Source of the DNA: CAZGXI01 sp964529715
GTDB taxonomy: Bacteria; Chloroflexota; Anaerolineae; Aggregatilineales; Ch27
Direction of reading: 5' to 3'
NCBI GenBank assembly: GCA_964529715.1
Contig: CAZGXI010000024.1
Coordinates: 22,499-86,498 of the forward strand
DNA: 64,000 bases
Shown: positions 34,530 through 43,157 of the stretch, one piece after another
How positions within the stretch are numbered: the first letter of the stretch is position 1
How the letters are laid out: every line of letters starts with the position of its first letter
Translations under genes and position numbers: made by a program
The notes under the pieces: generated by a model
Database searches by the model: none
The model's input: only the letters and a program-made list of their open reading frames with translations
What the model was told of the DNA's origin: nothing

Positions 34530-34940
34530 TCACCCTTGCCGGTCCGGTTGTGGTGGAGAGGCGTGCGTCCTGTCGTATTCTTCCAACAGGGCGCGCGCGG
34601 CTTCCAGCGAATTGACGGTGATAAATTGCTGGGCGCGGTAAACCCGCGTGACGATGTTGGCGAGCGCGTTCACCAGTGTGCTGCCGTTGGCAATCACGGA
34701 GATGCCCATGTTGGGCGGCATGGTCCTGATGATGCGCTGCAAATTGCTCAGGGCGTTACCACCGGGCATTGTCATGCCGGTCGGTAGATTGAGCAGGGAA
34801 TGCACGTTGTGGCTGACGGTTTTCATCAGCGCGCGACCTTCCATGATGGCTGCGGAGAAATCGCTCCAGGTCCAGATGGTGTCGAAATCAAAGCGGATGA
34901 CTGTTTTCGCTTCGTTATCCCACGTGACATGAATACCCAC
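34530..34940 (-). CDS. STAS/SpoIIAA-like small protein
   Basis: 136 residues. It starts with a beta strand pair (IHVTWDNEAKTVIRFDF) and alternates helices and strands with LLNLPTGMTMPGGNALSN and GISVIANGSTLVNALANIV. It resembles the SpoIIAA-like proteins common in Chloroflexota, one of which is at 58758-59183. These have the STAS-like fold but no obvious phosphoserine. Such a protein may bind a partner rather than catalyse. It precedes guaA on the minus-strand map by 33 bases (downstream of it), so it could be the last gene of the guaA transcript. Confidence 0.6.
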   Translation of the reverse strand: MGIHVTWDNEAKTVIRFDFDTIWTWSDFSAAIMEGRALMKTVSHNVHSLLNLPTGMTMPGGNALSNLQRIIRTMPPNMGISVIANGSTLVNALANIVTRVYRAQQFITVNSLEAARALLEEYDRTHASPPQPDRQG

Positions 34941-34973
34941 GTTTTGCCTCCTTTTCGAGTAGTGGGTGCTCGA

Positions 34974-36577
34974 TTATTCCCACTCGATAGTCGCCGGCGG
35001 TTTGGAGGAAATGTCATAGACGACGCGGTTGACGCCTTTGACTTCGTTGACAATCCGGTTGCTGATGCGCGCCAACAGGTCGTAGGGCAGGCGCGCCCAG
35101 TCGGCGGTCATGAAGTCGTCCGTCGTGACGGCGCGCAGCACCACCACCTCGCCATAGGTGCGCTGGTCGCCCATCACACCCACGCTGCGCACGGGCAGCA
35201 GGGCCGCGAAGGCCTGGGCCGTGTCGCCGCGCAACATCCCTGCCGCCGCCAGTTCGCCCACAACGATCGCGTCTGCCGCCCGCAGAGTTTCCAGACGCCC
35301 CCACGTGATCTCGCCCAGGCAGCGCACGGCCAGTCCGGGGCCGGGGAAGGGCTGCCGCCAGATGATCTCCTCCGGCAGGCCCAGCGCCGCACCCACACGC
35401 CGCACCTCGTCTTTGAACAGGTAACGCAACGGTTCGATTAACTTGAATTGCATGNNNNNNNNNNCAGATCGCGCAGCGGCTCTACCAGCCGCCCGCGCAT
35501 CCGCTCCGGCAGTGCGCCGACGTTGTGGTGGCTCTTGATCACCTGTGCGCCGGGCCGTCCTGTGCCTGCGCTCTCGATCACATCCGGGTAGATCGTGCCC
35601 TGGGCCAGCCAGTCGAACGCACCGGTTTGCCCGGCGGCCTGCTCGAACGTCTCCACGAACAGTCGCCCGATGACGCGCCGCTTTTCTTCTGGCTCGGTGA
35701 TGCCTTGCAGGGCGTCCAGAAAGACTTCGGTGGCGTCCACTGCCAACAGGTTATGCATCCCCAGGCCGTCGCGGAAGGTGGAAACGACCTGTTCCGGCTC
35801 ACCACGCCGCAGCAGGCCGGTGTTGACGAAGACAGGCGTCAATTGATCGCCTACGGCATGGTGGAGCAACGCCGCCGCTACCGCCGAATCGACGCCGCCG
35901 CTCAGCCCCAGCACCACACGCCCGCTGCCGACCTGCGCCCGGATCGCCTGAACGGTCTCTTCGACGAACGCGCCGGGCTGCCAGCGTGGTTCACAGCCGC
36001 ACACGCCCAGCGCGAAGTTACGCAGGATGTCTGCGCCCGCCGGGGTGTGGGTCACTTCTGGGTGGAACTGCACACCGTACAGGGGACGCTCCGCGTGGCG
36101 GATGGCTGCGTAGGGGGAATTGGCCGAATGCGCCAGCGGGACGAAGCCCGGCGGCGGCGCTGTGATGCGGTCGCCGTGACTCATCCAGACCGGCTGGAGC
36201 GCGTCCAGCCCGGCCCACAGCGGATCGCTGCCGTCCAGCCGGACGTCTGCCGGGCCATATTCGCGCGCGCCCGCCGGGGCTACCGTTCCACCGAGGGCGT
36301 GGGTGAGCAGCTGCATCCCGTAGCAGATGCCCAGCACCGGCAGGCCGCTGGCGAGCACCCAGGCGGGCAGTCCCGGCGCGCCGGGTTCGTAGACGCTGCT
36401 CGGCCCACCGGAGAGGATCGCGCCACGCGGGGTATGTTCGCGCGCCGTTGTCTCATCCGCGTCGCAGGGGACGATGGCTGCGTAAACGCCTTGCTCGCGC
36501 ACGCGCCGTGCGATAAGCTGCGTGTACTGCGATCCGTAATCGAGGATGACGAGGCCGCCGTGTTTGAGGTCGGTCAT
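34974..36577 (-). CDS. guaA: GMP synthase (glutamine-hydrolysing), split by an assembly join
   Basis: Converts XMP to GMP. The N-terminal amidotransferase domain has Cys in GICYGMQLL and His/Glu in VQFHPEV. The ATP-pyrophosphatase P-loop is GLSGGVDSAVAA. The C-terminal dimerisation domain ends with RVVYDISSKPPATIEWE. Ten N at 35455-35464 interrupt it. The residues on either side are two versions of one segment: RGRLVEPLRDL before the gap and FKLIEPLRYLFKDEVRRVG after it. The gap therefore removes nothing, but the contig ends overlap imperfectly and the frame change is an artefact. Joined length would be about 520, normal for the family. Confidence 0.93.
35455..35464. other. Assembly gap (10 N) with duplicated flanks in guaA
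   Basis: Both sides encode the L-x-EPLR-x-L segment of GuaA, but with different residues and codons. The last 50 bases on the left contig are poorer in G+C than the rest of the gene. Confidence 0.9.
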
Positions 36578-36706
36578 GACATTCTTAAGCCAGTGTGCGA
36601 ATCCTTGATGAGCGTGTCTCTAAAATAGCTCCAAATCAGACCCGGAACAAGCAGAGTTTTAGGTGACTCCGGTCGGAAAATGTTACCGAGATGCCGAAAT
36701 AACGAT

Positions 36707-36727
36707 AGCGGCGGATTTCCCGCCGCT
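36707..36727. repeat. Hairpin AGCGGCGG/CCGCCGCT
   Basis: Perfect 8-base stem with a 5-base loop, 27 bases past the stop codon of the stressosome phosphatase gene and upstream of guaA. It may end the stressosome transcript; only weak T content follows. Confidence 0.5.
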
Positions 36728-36753
36728 GTGTCACCTCTTGTGGAAAGTGCTGT

Positions 36754-37383
36754 CTATCTGGGCTGTCCCACATACCGCGCCACGAGCACCAGCGCGTCGT
36801 CGGTCCCGCGTCGGTGCTGCGCCAGGATGTGGTCGGCGATGGCCTGCGGCGACAGGTTGAGCGGCAGGTCGTCGGAAAAGCTGCTGCGAATGCCGTCGGT
36901 GGCGAAGATCAGCGTGTCACCCGGCGCAACCGCGTGCATAACGGCGCGCAGCGTCGGCAGGCGGTAGCCGACCACGCCGCCCGCCAGCAGCAGCCGTTCG
37001 CGCGACTCGCTGCCGTTGGCGCGGCAGAGGAGACCCTCCACATTGCCGACACCCAGCCAGGTCAGGGTGTCTTCTGCCGGGTGGAACGACGCCAGGCTCA
37101 TCACCGCGCCGCGCGTGCGCAGCAGGTCCTCGTGGCAGCGTTTGATCAACGGGATGACTGAGGACAGCGTGTTGGTCTGGAGCGATTGAACGGCAGCCAG
37201 GGCAGCTTCAGCAGCTTTGTTGCCGTGCCCTAGGCCGTCGATCACGGCCACGACGACGCGGTCAGGAAAGATGCGGACCATGTACTGGTCGCCCGATGGA
37301 AACTGTTCGTTCAGGGACTGGCAGGCGACGGCCCATTCTACTGGCCCAGACGCCGGGGTCGCCTCAAGCGGTTCGTCGTTCAT
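36754..37383 (-). CDS. rsbX: SpoIIE/PP2C-type phosphatase, RsbX-like
   Basis: 209 residues from MNDEPLEAT, whose ATG overlaps the TGA of the preceding kinase gene (ATGA), so translation is probably coupled; another ATG lies 9 bases upstream. The metal-binding Asp is in VVAVIDGLGHGNKA, and a second in FATDGIRSSF. It has no extra sensor domain, so its size matches RsbX rather than RsbU. RsbX removes phosphate from RsbS and RsbR to reset the stressosome. It is the last gene of the operon. An RsbU-like or SpoIIE-like role is the alternative. Confidence 0.8.
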   Translation of the reverse strand: MNDEPLEATPASGPVEWAVACQSLNEQFPSGDQYMVRIFPDRVVVAVIDGLGHGNKAAEAALAAVQSLQTNTLSSVIPLIKRCHEDLLRTRGAVMSLASFHPAEDTLTWLGVGNVEGLLCRANGSESRERLLLAGGVVGYRLPTLRAVMHAVAPGDTLIFATDGIRSSFSDDLPLNLSPQAIADHILAQHRRGTDDALVLVARYVGQPR

Positions 37384-37793
37384 GCTTTCCATTTCTTCAT
37401 CGTTATCAGCGTTCCCTTGCCGACCTCAGAAACGATCTCAAACTCGTCCATCAACCGCCGGGCGCCCGGCAGGCCCAATCCCAACCCTCGGCCCGTTGAG
37501 TAGCCGTCTTGCATGGCGCGTCCCACGTCCGAAATGCCCGGTCCATCGTCGGTGGCCCGAACGACGATGCCCTGGCGGTTGCCCTGGCGCACGGCTTGCA
37601 GCGTGATCTGCCCATGCCAGGCATACCAGACAATGTTACGCGCGATTTCGGCAATGGCGATGGTCACGGCAGTCTGGCTGCTGGGCGACATGCCCAGATA
37701 GGCCGCCAGAGTGCGCCCCTGCTGCGAGGCGACCACAACGTCAGCCTCCTGCCTGATGGCAACTTCAGTTTCCGTGATGATCTCATCGATCAC
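37380..37793 (-). CDS. Second RsbT-like serine kinase
   Basis: 137 residues if it starts at the GTG at 37793, which has GGAGGGG 6 bases upstream; an upstream GTG at 37808 would add five residues. The GHKL ATPase pattern is complete: N box AIAEIARNIVWYA, G1 ATDDGPGI, and G2 STGRGLGLGLPGARRLMDEF. It is similar to RsbT (next upstream gene) but diverged. In stressosome modules, RsbT phosphorylates RsbS and RsbR and then activates a downstream partner. A second kinase may serve a different partner or fine-tune the switch. It overlaps the phosphatase gene by 4 bases. Confidence 0.85.
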   Translation of the reverse strand: MIDEIITETEVAIRQEADVVVASQQGRTLAAYLGMSPSSQTAVTIAIAEIARNIVWYAWHGQITLQAVRQGNRQGIVVRATDDGPGISDVGRAMQDGYSTGRGLGLGLPGARRLMDEFEIVSEVGKGTLITMKKWKA

Positions 37794-37948
37794 ACCACAC
37801 CCCTCCACTGCATCCTCACTGGGTCTCGTAGTGGTAATTTTAAGTTTTTACGAATATCCCTTTTTCCGGCGGAGGGCAGTGTCAGGATAATGAAATCCCC
37901 TTTCCACATCGGTGGCCAATCTGCCCGGCGTTTGTCGCCGGGCAGGCT

Positions 37949-38350
37949 TCAGCGCAGCCACTTGATGGCCGTAACGGTTGTTCCTACGTTGACCACTGAC
38001 CAGATGTCGAACTCATCCACCAGCCGCTTGGAACCGGATAGCCCCAATCCCAATCCGCCGGAGGTTGAATACCCGTCTGTCAGGGCCGATTTGACATCGG
38101 GGATGCCCGGTCCGCGATCCTGGGCGATGATCTTGATGCCCTTTTTCGGGCCGTCTTCGGTGACGATGGTGATCGTCCCGCCGGAAGTGTAGAGCGTGAT
38201 GTTGCGCCCTAGTTCAGAAATGACAACGGCGATTTTCGTGGCGTCGGGCAATTCAAAGCCCAGGTTGCAGGCCATTTCCAACCCACGCCGCCGCGCGCGG
38301 GCCACGTCCATCATGTTGTGGACCTGCATGATCTCAGTTTGGCTGGTCAT
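37949..38350 (-). CDS. rsbT: RsbT stressosome serine kinase
   Basis: 133 residues from MTSQTEIMQV. It matches RsbT along its length: VVISELGRNITLYTSGG (N box), IIAQDRGPGIPDVKSAL (G1), DGYSTSGGLGLGLSGSKRLVDEF (G2, given in two parts here: DGYSTSGGLG and LGLSGSKRLVDEF) and the C-terminal TAIKWLR. RsbT is held by the RsbR-RsbS complex, phosphorylates both on signal, and is released to switch its target on. The rsbS gene ends 25 bases upstream of its start, and the second kinase gene follows about 140-155 bases downstream. Confidence 0.9.
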   Translation of the reverse strand: MTSQTEIMQVHNMMDVARARRRGLEMACNLGFELPDATKIAVVISELGRNITLYTSGGTITIVTEDGPKKGIKIIAQDRGPGIPDVKSALTDGYSTSGGLGLGLSGSKRLVDEFDIWSVVNVGTTVTAIKWLR

Positions 38351-38375
38351 GGTGTACCTCTGTCTGCCGGGCCGC

Positions 38376-38828
38376 TCACAGCGCACCCAGATCGAGATCA
38401 TCGGCCCAGGCGACATTTTCAGGCTGAACGGTTTCTGCCTGGTCAGCGGATCGGGCGGCCCGGTGATTATTCCGGCTAAAAGCCAGGGCCTCGTCGAGGT
38501 CCAGCACAGCCTGGAGGTTCGGCAACGTCATGCCCAGTTCGACCATCGTTTCCACGACGGCGTCTTGCAAGCCGGAGACAATCACCTCGGCTCCCATCAG
38601 TTCCGCCATCTTCGCCATACTTTGAATGAATCGCCCGAAGAAGCTGTCGCAGATGTCTACCTGCGAGAAATCCAGCAGCACCAGTTGCGATTGGCAGCGG
38701 CGGATCTCCTGTAAGACCTGACGACGCAACTGGAGGACCTCTGTGTCCATCAGGTCGCGCGGAACGGAGACCAGCAGCAGATTTTCCAGTTTGTGGATCG
38801 TTGTTGTTTCCAAGCTACCCCCCTCCAT
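38376..38828 (-). CDS. rsbS: RsbS stressosome STAS protein
   Basis: 150 residues from the ATG at 38828; a TTG at 38813, placed 4 bases after GGAGGGGGG, is a possible true start (145 residues). The STAS core LVLLDFSQVDICDSFFGRF carries the Ser expected to be phosphorylated by RsbT (VDS-F position), followed by VIVSGLQDAVVETMVELG. RsbS forms the stressosome core with RsbR and sequesters RsbT. A 40-residue hydrophilic tail (RNNHRAARSADQAETVQPEN) is longer than usual for RsbS. Confidence 0.9.
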   Translation of the reverse strand: MEGGSLETTTIHKLENLLLVSVPRDLMDTEVLQLRRQVLQEIRRCQSQLVLLDFSQVDICDSFFGRFIQSMAKMAELMGAEVIVSGLQDAVVETMVELGMTLPNLQAVLDLDEALAFSRNNHRAARSADQAETVQPENVAWADDLDLGAL

Positions 38829-38888
38829 GGTGAATGCCGTGTTTAGAAGCGGCATCATCTCAATGATACCACAAGGTTTGCCGATGCG

Positions 38889-39734
38889 CTACTTATTCAG
38901 CTTGATTCCCAGGCTGTTCAGCGCAGCCAGCAAACCGCTCTGGAGGTCGCGCAGGGTTTCGATGCCGCTCCAGTCGATGCCGAGATCGACGATGGTCTCG
39001 GCGACGGAGTCGGAGACGCCGGTGACGATGGTGCGGGCGCCCTTGAGACGGGCGGCCTGGATGGTCTTGTCGAGGTGACCGGCCACACCACTATCGACGA
39101 TGGGCACGCCGGTGATGTCGAGGATGACGATCTTGGCGCGGTAGTCGGAGATGCCGCGCAAGAGGGCGCGCATGATGTCTTTGGAGCGCATAGTGTCGAT
39201 GGAGCCGATGAGGGGCATGACGATGATGCGGTCCATGATGGGGATGATAGGGGTGGAGAGTTCCTGAAGGGCCTGACGCTGGGCGTCGATGACCTGTTGG
39301 CGCAGCCGCTCGCGCTCCTCTTCGGCCTGCTTGCGTGCGGTGATGTCGCGCAGGATGTTCGCCGCGCCGATAGGATTGCCTGTTTCGTCGGTGATCACGA
39401 AGGTGCTCATCTGGGCGTCGAACACGCTGCCGTCTTTGCGTTTTTGAGGCGCTTCGCCGCGCCAGCCACCTGCGAAGATCGCCGGCGAGATGACTTCCGT
39501 CAGGAAAGAGACTTTGTCTTCTGGCCAGCCTGTCGTAGCGGGCAGCCCGATCATCTCCTGCTTGCTGTAGTCGTAGCCGAAGAGTTCATGCGCAGCGCGA
39601 TTGGCATAGGTGAGGGTGCCATTGACGTTGGTTATCACCACACCGTCGATGGAGTTTTCTGCCAGCGCGCGGAACGCAGCCAACTGTGTTTCCAACTGAG
39701 CTGTATATGTTTTTGAATCAGCGGTCACAGACAT
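38889..39734 (-). CDS. rsbR: RsbR-type PAS-STAS stressosome protein
   Basis: 281 residues. A PAS domain (about 20-140, GVVITNVNGTLTYANRAA, ILRDITARKQAEEERERL) joins through a helix to a C-terminal STAS domain (about 155-275) with PLIGSIDTMRSKDIM, ILDITGVPIVDSGVAGHL and TGVSDSVAETIVDLG. The Ser in VDSGVAG lies at the site phosphorylated in RsbR/RsbS. The N-terminal PAS replaces the globin-like domain of B. subtilis RsbR and should bring a different input, such as redox or a ligand. Its STAS half is nearly identical to that of the next gene upstream. Confidence 0.9.
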   Translation of the reverse strand: MSVTADSKTYTAQLETQLAAFRALAENSIDGVVITNVNGTLTYANRAAHELFGYDYSKQEMIGLPATTGWPEDKVSFLTEVISPAIFAGGWRGEAPQKRKDGSVFDAQMSTFVITDETGNPIGAANILRDITARKQAEEERERLRQQVIDAQRQALQELSTPIIPIMDRIIVMPLIGSIDTMRSKDIMRALLRGISDYRAKIVILDITGVPIVDSGVAGHLDKTIQAARLKGARTIVTGVSDSVAETIVDLGIDWSGIETLRDLQSGLLAALNSLGIKLNK

Positions 39735-39765
39735 AGAATGCTCCTCCTTGCATGGTCTGGATGAC

Positions 39766-40972
39766 TCATCTGCTCAGCTTGATGCCCAGGTTATCGAGGG
39801 CAGCCAGCAAACCGCTTTGCAGGTCGCGCAGGGTTTCGATGCCGCTCCAGTCGATGCCGAGATCGACGATGGTCTNNNNNNNNNNNNNNNNNNNNNNNNN
39901 NNNNNNNNNNNNNNNNNNNNNNNNNNNNNNNNNNNNNNNNNNNNNNNNNNNNNNNNNNNNNNNNNNNNNNNNNNNCCTGTTGGCGCAGCCGCTCGCGCTC
40001 CTCTTCGGCCTGCTTGCGTGCGGTGATGTCCAGTGTGAGCCTGGCGATTTTAGCGGGGCGTCCGTCTGAGTCCCGCAGCAAGAAAGCCATGACAATGGCA
40101 TCGAAGGTTGTCTTATCCTTGCGGGTGTATGAAAGCTCGCCCTGCCAGCTTCCCGTCTGGAGCACCTGCGGAATGACCTCGCCCACGACCTGTTGTAATA
40201 CATCTTCCGCGAAAACGGCGGACAGGCTGGTGCTGTCGAGTTCGCGGCTGGCGTAGTCGTAGCCGAGCATGTCGTACATGGCGCGGTTGATATATTCGGG
40301 TCTTCCATCTATGTCAGACAGCGAGATGCCGTAGGGCGCGTTGTCGGCTAGGGCGCGGAAGACGGCCAGATCGCTGGTGCGTTCGGCCACCCGCTGTTCC
40401 AACTGCTTCAACATGCGCAGGTTTTCCACTACGGGGGCTGCGATAACGCGCAGTCCGACGTAGATGTTGCTTTCGCGTTTGCTGAAGATGTGCGGCTCTA
40501 TCCACTCGTAGATAAGTGCGCCAATCCAACGACCGGCTTGATAGAGGGGAATAACCACCAGGGTCTGCAAGCCCAAGTGAAGAACAAATTGACGAGAATG
40601 TGTGTCTAGACGGCTGTCTTGTCCGACATCTGAGATGAACAGGGTTTCATTCTGGGTTGCCAGGAACAATCTGGCAATGGGAAACTCCGCCAGGCGCAGG
40701 CGCAGCCCGACTGTCACCGTCGCTGCGCCGCTGATCTGCCATACGGCGGCTACTTCGGCCCATTCCGGTTCCCCGGCGTCGTTGAGGTCGATGTAATACA
40801 ACACGGCCCGGTTTGCGCCGTTCTCGATAGCAGTCTGGGCGACCACATGCAGCAGATCGTCGGCGTTGTGGATTGTGCTCAACTGGCGGCTAATCTCATA
40901 GAGCGCCATGACCTCGGCCTGCTGCTCCTCTAGCTCCGCGACGCGCTGTTGCAGTTTTGACTCGTTAGCCAC
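39766..40972 (-). CDS. rsbR: RsbR-type GAF-PAS-STAS protein, interrupted by a gap
   Basis: Starts MANESKLQQRVAELEEQQAE with a coiled coil. A GAF domain follows (about 20-190; ISRQLSTIHNADDLL, LVVIPLYQAGRWIGALIY), then PAS (about 205-325; APYGISLSDIDGRPEYINRA), then a STAS domain mostly lost in 100 N (39876-39975). The bases flanking the gap equal 38991-38998 and 39293-39300 in the neighbouring gene. By that template the missing part is about 294 bases, and the protein would be about 465 residues. It is the first gene of the operon and probably the second sensor of the stressosome. Confidence 0.88.
39876..39975. other. Assembly gap (100 N) in the STAS domain
   Basis: It falls where the two rsbR genes are nearly identical, so it is probably a repeat-caused break. 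The paralogue suggests about 294 missing bases rather than 100. Confidence 0.95.
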
Positions 40973-41311
40973 GTTTCCCTCCTAAGGCAATCTGCCTGTC
41001 CTTCGAGTCGATATGCGCACTGCCTCTTGTCCCTGCCACAGGCGAAACTATCCGGTAGAGCATGTACCAATAGAGGACACCTGTTTCTACCGCGACGCAG
41101 ACTGAATCGTGACTAACAATGACTTACACAATGAGGAGTATTTCAGTAATAAACATATTTCCAGGCAAGCGACTCTGCACATTACCTGGCTGAACAGTAC
41201 CATATAAATGATCGTATAAAATTAAGCGAATGTCAATGATTTCGCCCCGGAAATCTCAAAATTCAAACAATCCCAATGGATTCTGAAATAGCCGGGGGCA
41301 GAGAAAGGGCG
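40973..41311. other. AT-rich intergenic region upstream of the stressosome operon
   Basis: 339 bases with no gene I can support. It is clearly poorer in G+C than its flanks, especially 41095-41280. It should hold the operon promoter: TTGACA occurs on the minus strand near 41232, but I find no -10 box at the right spacing. No tRNA or riboswitch shape seen. Confidence 0.5.
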
Positions 41312-41887
41312 TTAATCCGCAAAGGACACGCTGCCGTCTTCGCCGATGGCCGAGATGCTTGCCAGGGCTTCGATGGGCGCGCCGTATTTTTGCAGGGCTT
41401 CGCGGCCTACCTCGAACGTCTTTTCGATCACGACGGCGATCCCGGCCAGGTGGCAACGCGCACTGTGCACGATGCGCACCAGGCTGTCGATGGTTTTGCC
41501 GGAGGCCAGAAAGTCATCAATAATCAAGACATGATCCCCGGCAGGCAGGAATTCTGCCGAAACGAGCAGCAGCACCTCGCCGCCTTTAGTGTGGCTGGGG
41601 GCTACTTCGAGGTAAACCGGGCCAGACATGGTGAGGGGTTTTTGCTTGCGGGCGTACACGACCGGCACGTTGAGCGCCAGGCCGGTCGTCAGTGCTGGGC
41701 CAATGCCGGAGACTTCGGCGGTGAGGATGCGGTCGATTCGTGTGCCGGCGAAGCGTCGCGCGATCTCCTGACCCATGCGCAGCATCAGGCCGGGGTCCAT
41801 CTGGTGGTTGAGGAGACTGTCTACCTTGAGGATGCCGTCGCCCAGATACTGCCCTTCTGCCCGGATGCGCGCCTTCAACTCATCCAC
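41312..41887 (-). CDS. xpt: Xanthine phosphoribosyltransferase
   Basis: 191 residues; joins xanthine to PRPP to make XMP, the substrate of GuaA. The PRPP loop is VLIIDDFLASGKT (near residue 121-133). VDSLLNHQMDPGLM at the N-terminus and KPLTMSGPVYLEVAPS in the middle are family features of Xpt rather than of other purine transferases. Length fits (about 190). I looked for a purine aptamer upstream (41888-42042) and saw none. It is divergent from the phosphoglycerate mutase gene. Confidence 0.93.
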   Translation of the reverse strand: MDELKARIRAEGQYLGDGILKVDSLLNHQMDPGLMLRMGQEIARRFAGTRIDRILTAEVSGIGPALTTGLALNVPVVYARKQKPLTMSGPVYLEVAPSHTKGGEVLLLVSAEFLPAGDHVLIIDDFLASGKTIDSLVRIVHSARCHLAGIAVVIEKTFEVGREALQKYGAPIEALASISAIGEDGSVSFAD

Positions 41888-42042
41888 CGATGTACCTCCT
41901 TGCGCAGGTGATCTGGGTGCATTATAGCAGCGGCAGGCAGCGGCGCAACATTTTGCTCATGGCGGTGATCTGTTCCCGGCGGCGCGGCCTGGGGCATAAT
42001 CAAGGCTGGATTTTATATCATAGAGGACGGGGGAAGGGCCGC

Positions 42043-42675
42043 ATGATCGCTTCGGAAGGCGCGCTGATTCTGGTTCGGCATGGGCAGTCGCAGTGGAACC
42101 TGGAAAATCGCTTTACCGGCTGGGTAGATGTACCGCTGACGGCTCAGGGCGTCGTAGAGGCGCGCCGCGCCGGCGATCTGCTGCGTGGCTATCGGTTTGA
42201 CCGCGCTTTTACCTCGGCGTTGCGTCGCGCCCAAGAGACCCTGCGGATCATCCTCGCCGTGACCGGGCAAGCCAATGTGCCCGTGATGTGTGATCCGGCG
42301 CTCAACGAGCGGCATTATGGCGACCTGCAAGGCTTGAATAAGGACGAGATGGCAGAACGGTTGGGCCGCGATCTCGTCTACCGTTGGCGGCGCACCTACG
42401 AGGCGCGCCCGCCTAACGGCGAAAGCCTGCAAGACACCGCCGCGCGGGTGCTGCCGTATTTTGAGACGCACATTAGACCGCCGGTGCTGGCCGGAGAAAC
42501 CGTCTTGGTGGTGGCGCATGCCAACAGCCTGCGTGCCCTGGTGATGGCGCTGGACGGCATCGCCCCGGCAGACGTGCCCGATCTGCACATCCGTACCGGC
42601 GTGCCGCTGGTTTACGGCGTGGACGGGCAGGGCCGCCTTGCGGCGCGCGGCTACCTGCCCGCATCTGGCGCTTAA
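42043..42675 (+). CDS. gpmA: 2,3-bisphosphoglycerate-dependent phosphoglycerate mutase
   Basis: 210 residues from MIASEGALILVRHGQ; the frame is open to 41890, but that part is not protein-like and the chosen ATG follows GGGGGAAGGG. The phosphohistidine is in RHGQSQWN, with the partners R in SALRRAQET, E in NERHYGDLQG and H in VVAHANSLRALV. The order and the phrase FTGWVDVPLT are those of GpmA. It interconverts 3- and 2-phosphoglycerate in glycolysis. It is somewhat shorter than E. coli GpmA (250), as in many bacteria. A phosphatase of the same fold is the alternative. Confidence 0.88.
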   Translation: MIASEGALILVRHGQSQWNLENRFTGWVDVPLTAQGVVEARRAGDLLRGYRFDRAFTSALRRAQETLRIILAVTGQANVPVMCDPALNERHYGDLQGLNKDEMAERLGRDLVYRWRRTYEARPPNGESLQDTAARVLPYFETHIRPPVLAGETVLVVAHANSLRALVMALDGIAPADVPDLHIRTGVPLVYGVDGQGRLAARGYLPASGA

Positions 42676-42750
42676 CGTGGTATGATTGCGCTGATCCTGT
42701 CGCGCACCTGGTCGGGCGCGGCTTCCTATAGCCAACCGGAAGGAGAAACC

Positions 42751-43134
42751 ATGTCCCGCGAAATTATCCGCACGCCGAACGCGCCTGCTGCTCTAGGAGC
42801 CTATTCGCAGGGCGTCAAGGCCAACGGCTTCGTCTTCACTGCCGGGCAGTTGGGCCTCGATCCGCAGACCGGCAAGCTGGTCGAGGGCGGCATTGAGGAG
42901 CAGACGCAGCAGGTCATGCGCAATCTGTCCGCCATCCTGGAAGCGGCGGGCACCAGTATGGCGAACGTCGTCAAGACCACCGTCTTTTTGCACCGGCTGG
43001 AAGACTTCGCTGCCATGAACCGGGTTTACCTGGACTGGGTCAAGGATTCGCCCCCGGCCCGTTCGACCGTGCCCGGCGTGGACCTGCCGCTCGGCGCGCT
43101 GGTGGAGATCGAGGTTGTGGCGGTTGTGCCGTAA
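42751..43134 (+). CDS. ridA: RidA family enamine/imine deaminase
   Basis: 127 residues from MSREIIRTPNAPAALGAYSQ, 7 bases after AAGGAG. RidA clears reactive 2-aminoacrylate by hydrolysing it to pyruvate and ammonia. The signature GAYSQGVKANGFVFTAGQLG and the active-site Arg in PPARSTVPGVDLPLGALVEIE are present. Length is standard. It forms a trimer in the cytoplasm. The mutase gene ends 75 bases upstream. Confidence 0.95.
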   Translation: MSREIIRTPNAPAALGAYSQGVKANGFVFTAGQLGLDPQTGKLVEGGIEEQTQQVMRNLSAILEAAGTSMANVVKTTVFLHRLEDFAAMNRVYLDWVKDSPPARSTVPGVDLPLGALVEIEVVAVVP

Positions 43135-43157
43135 GCGGCAGGAAGGGTAGTGAAAAG

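Noticed and set aside
36600..36665. GAGCGTGTCTCTAAAATAG upstream of guaA as an IS end
   Set aside because: It shares only GAGCGTGT with element E and has no matching partner end nearby.
41888..42042. Purine riboswitch upstream of xpt
   Set aside because: I searched for the three-stem aptamer with its conserved loops and found nothing convincing.
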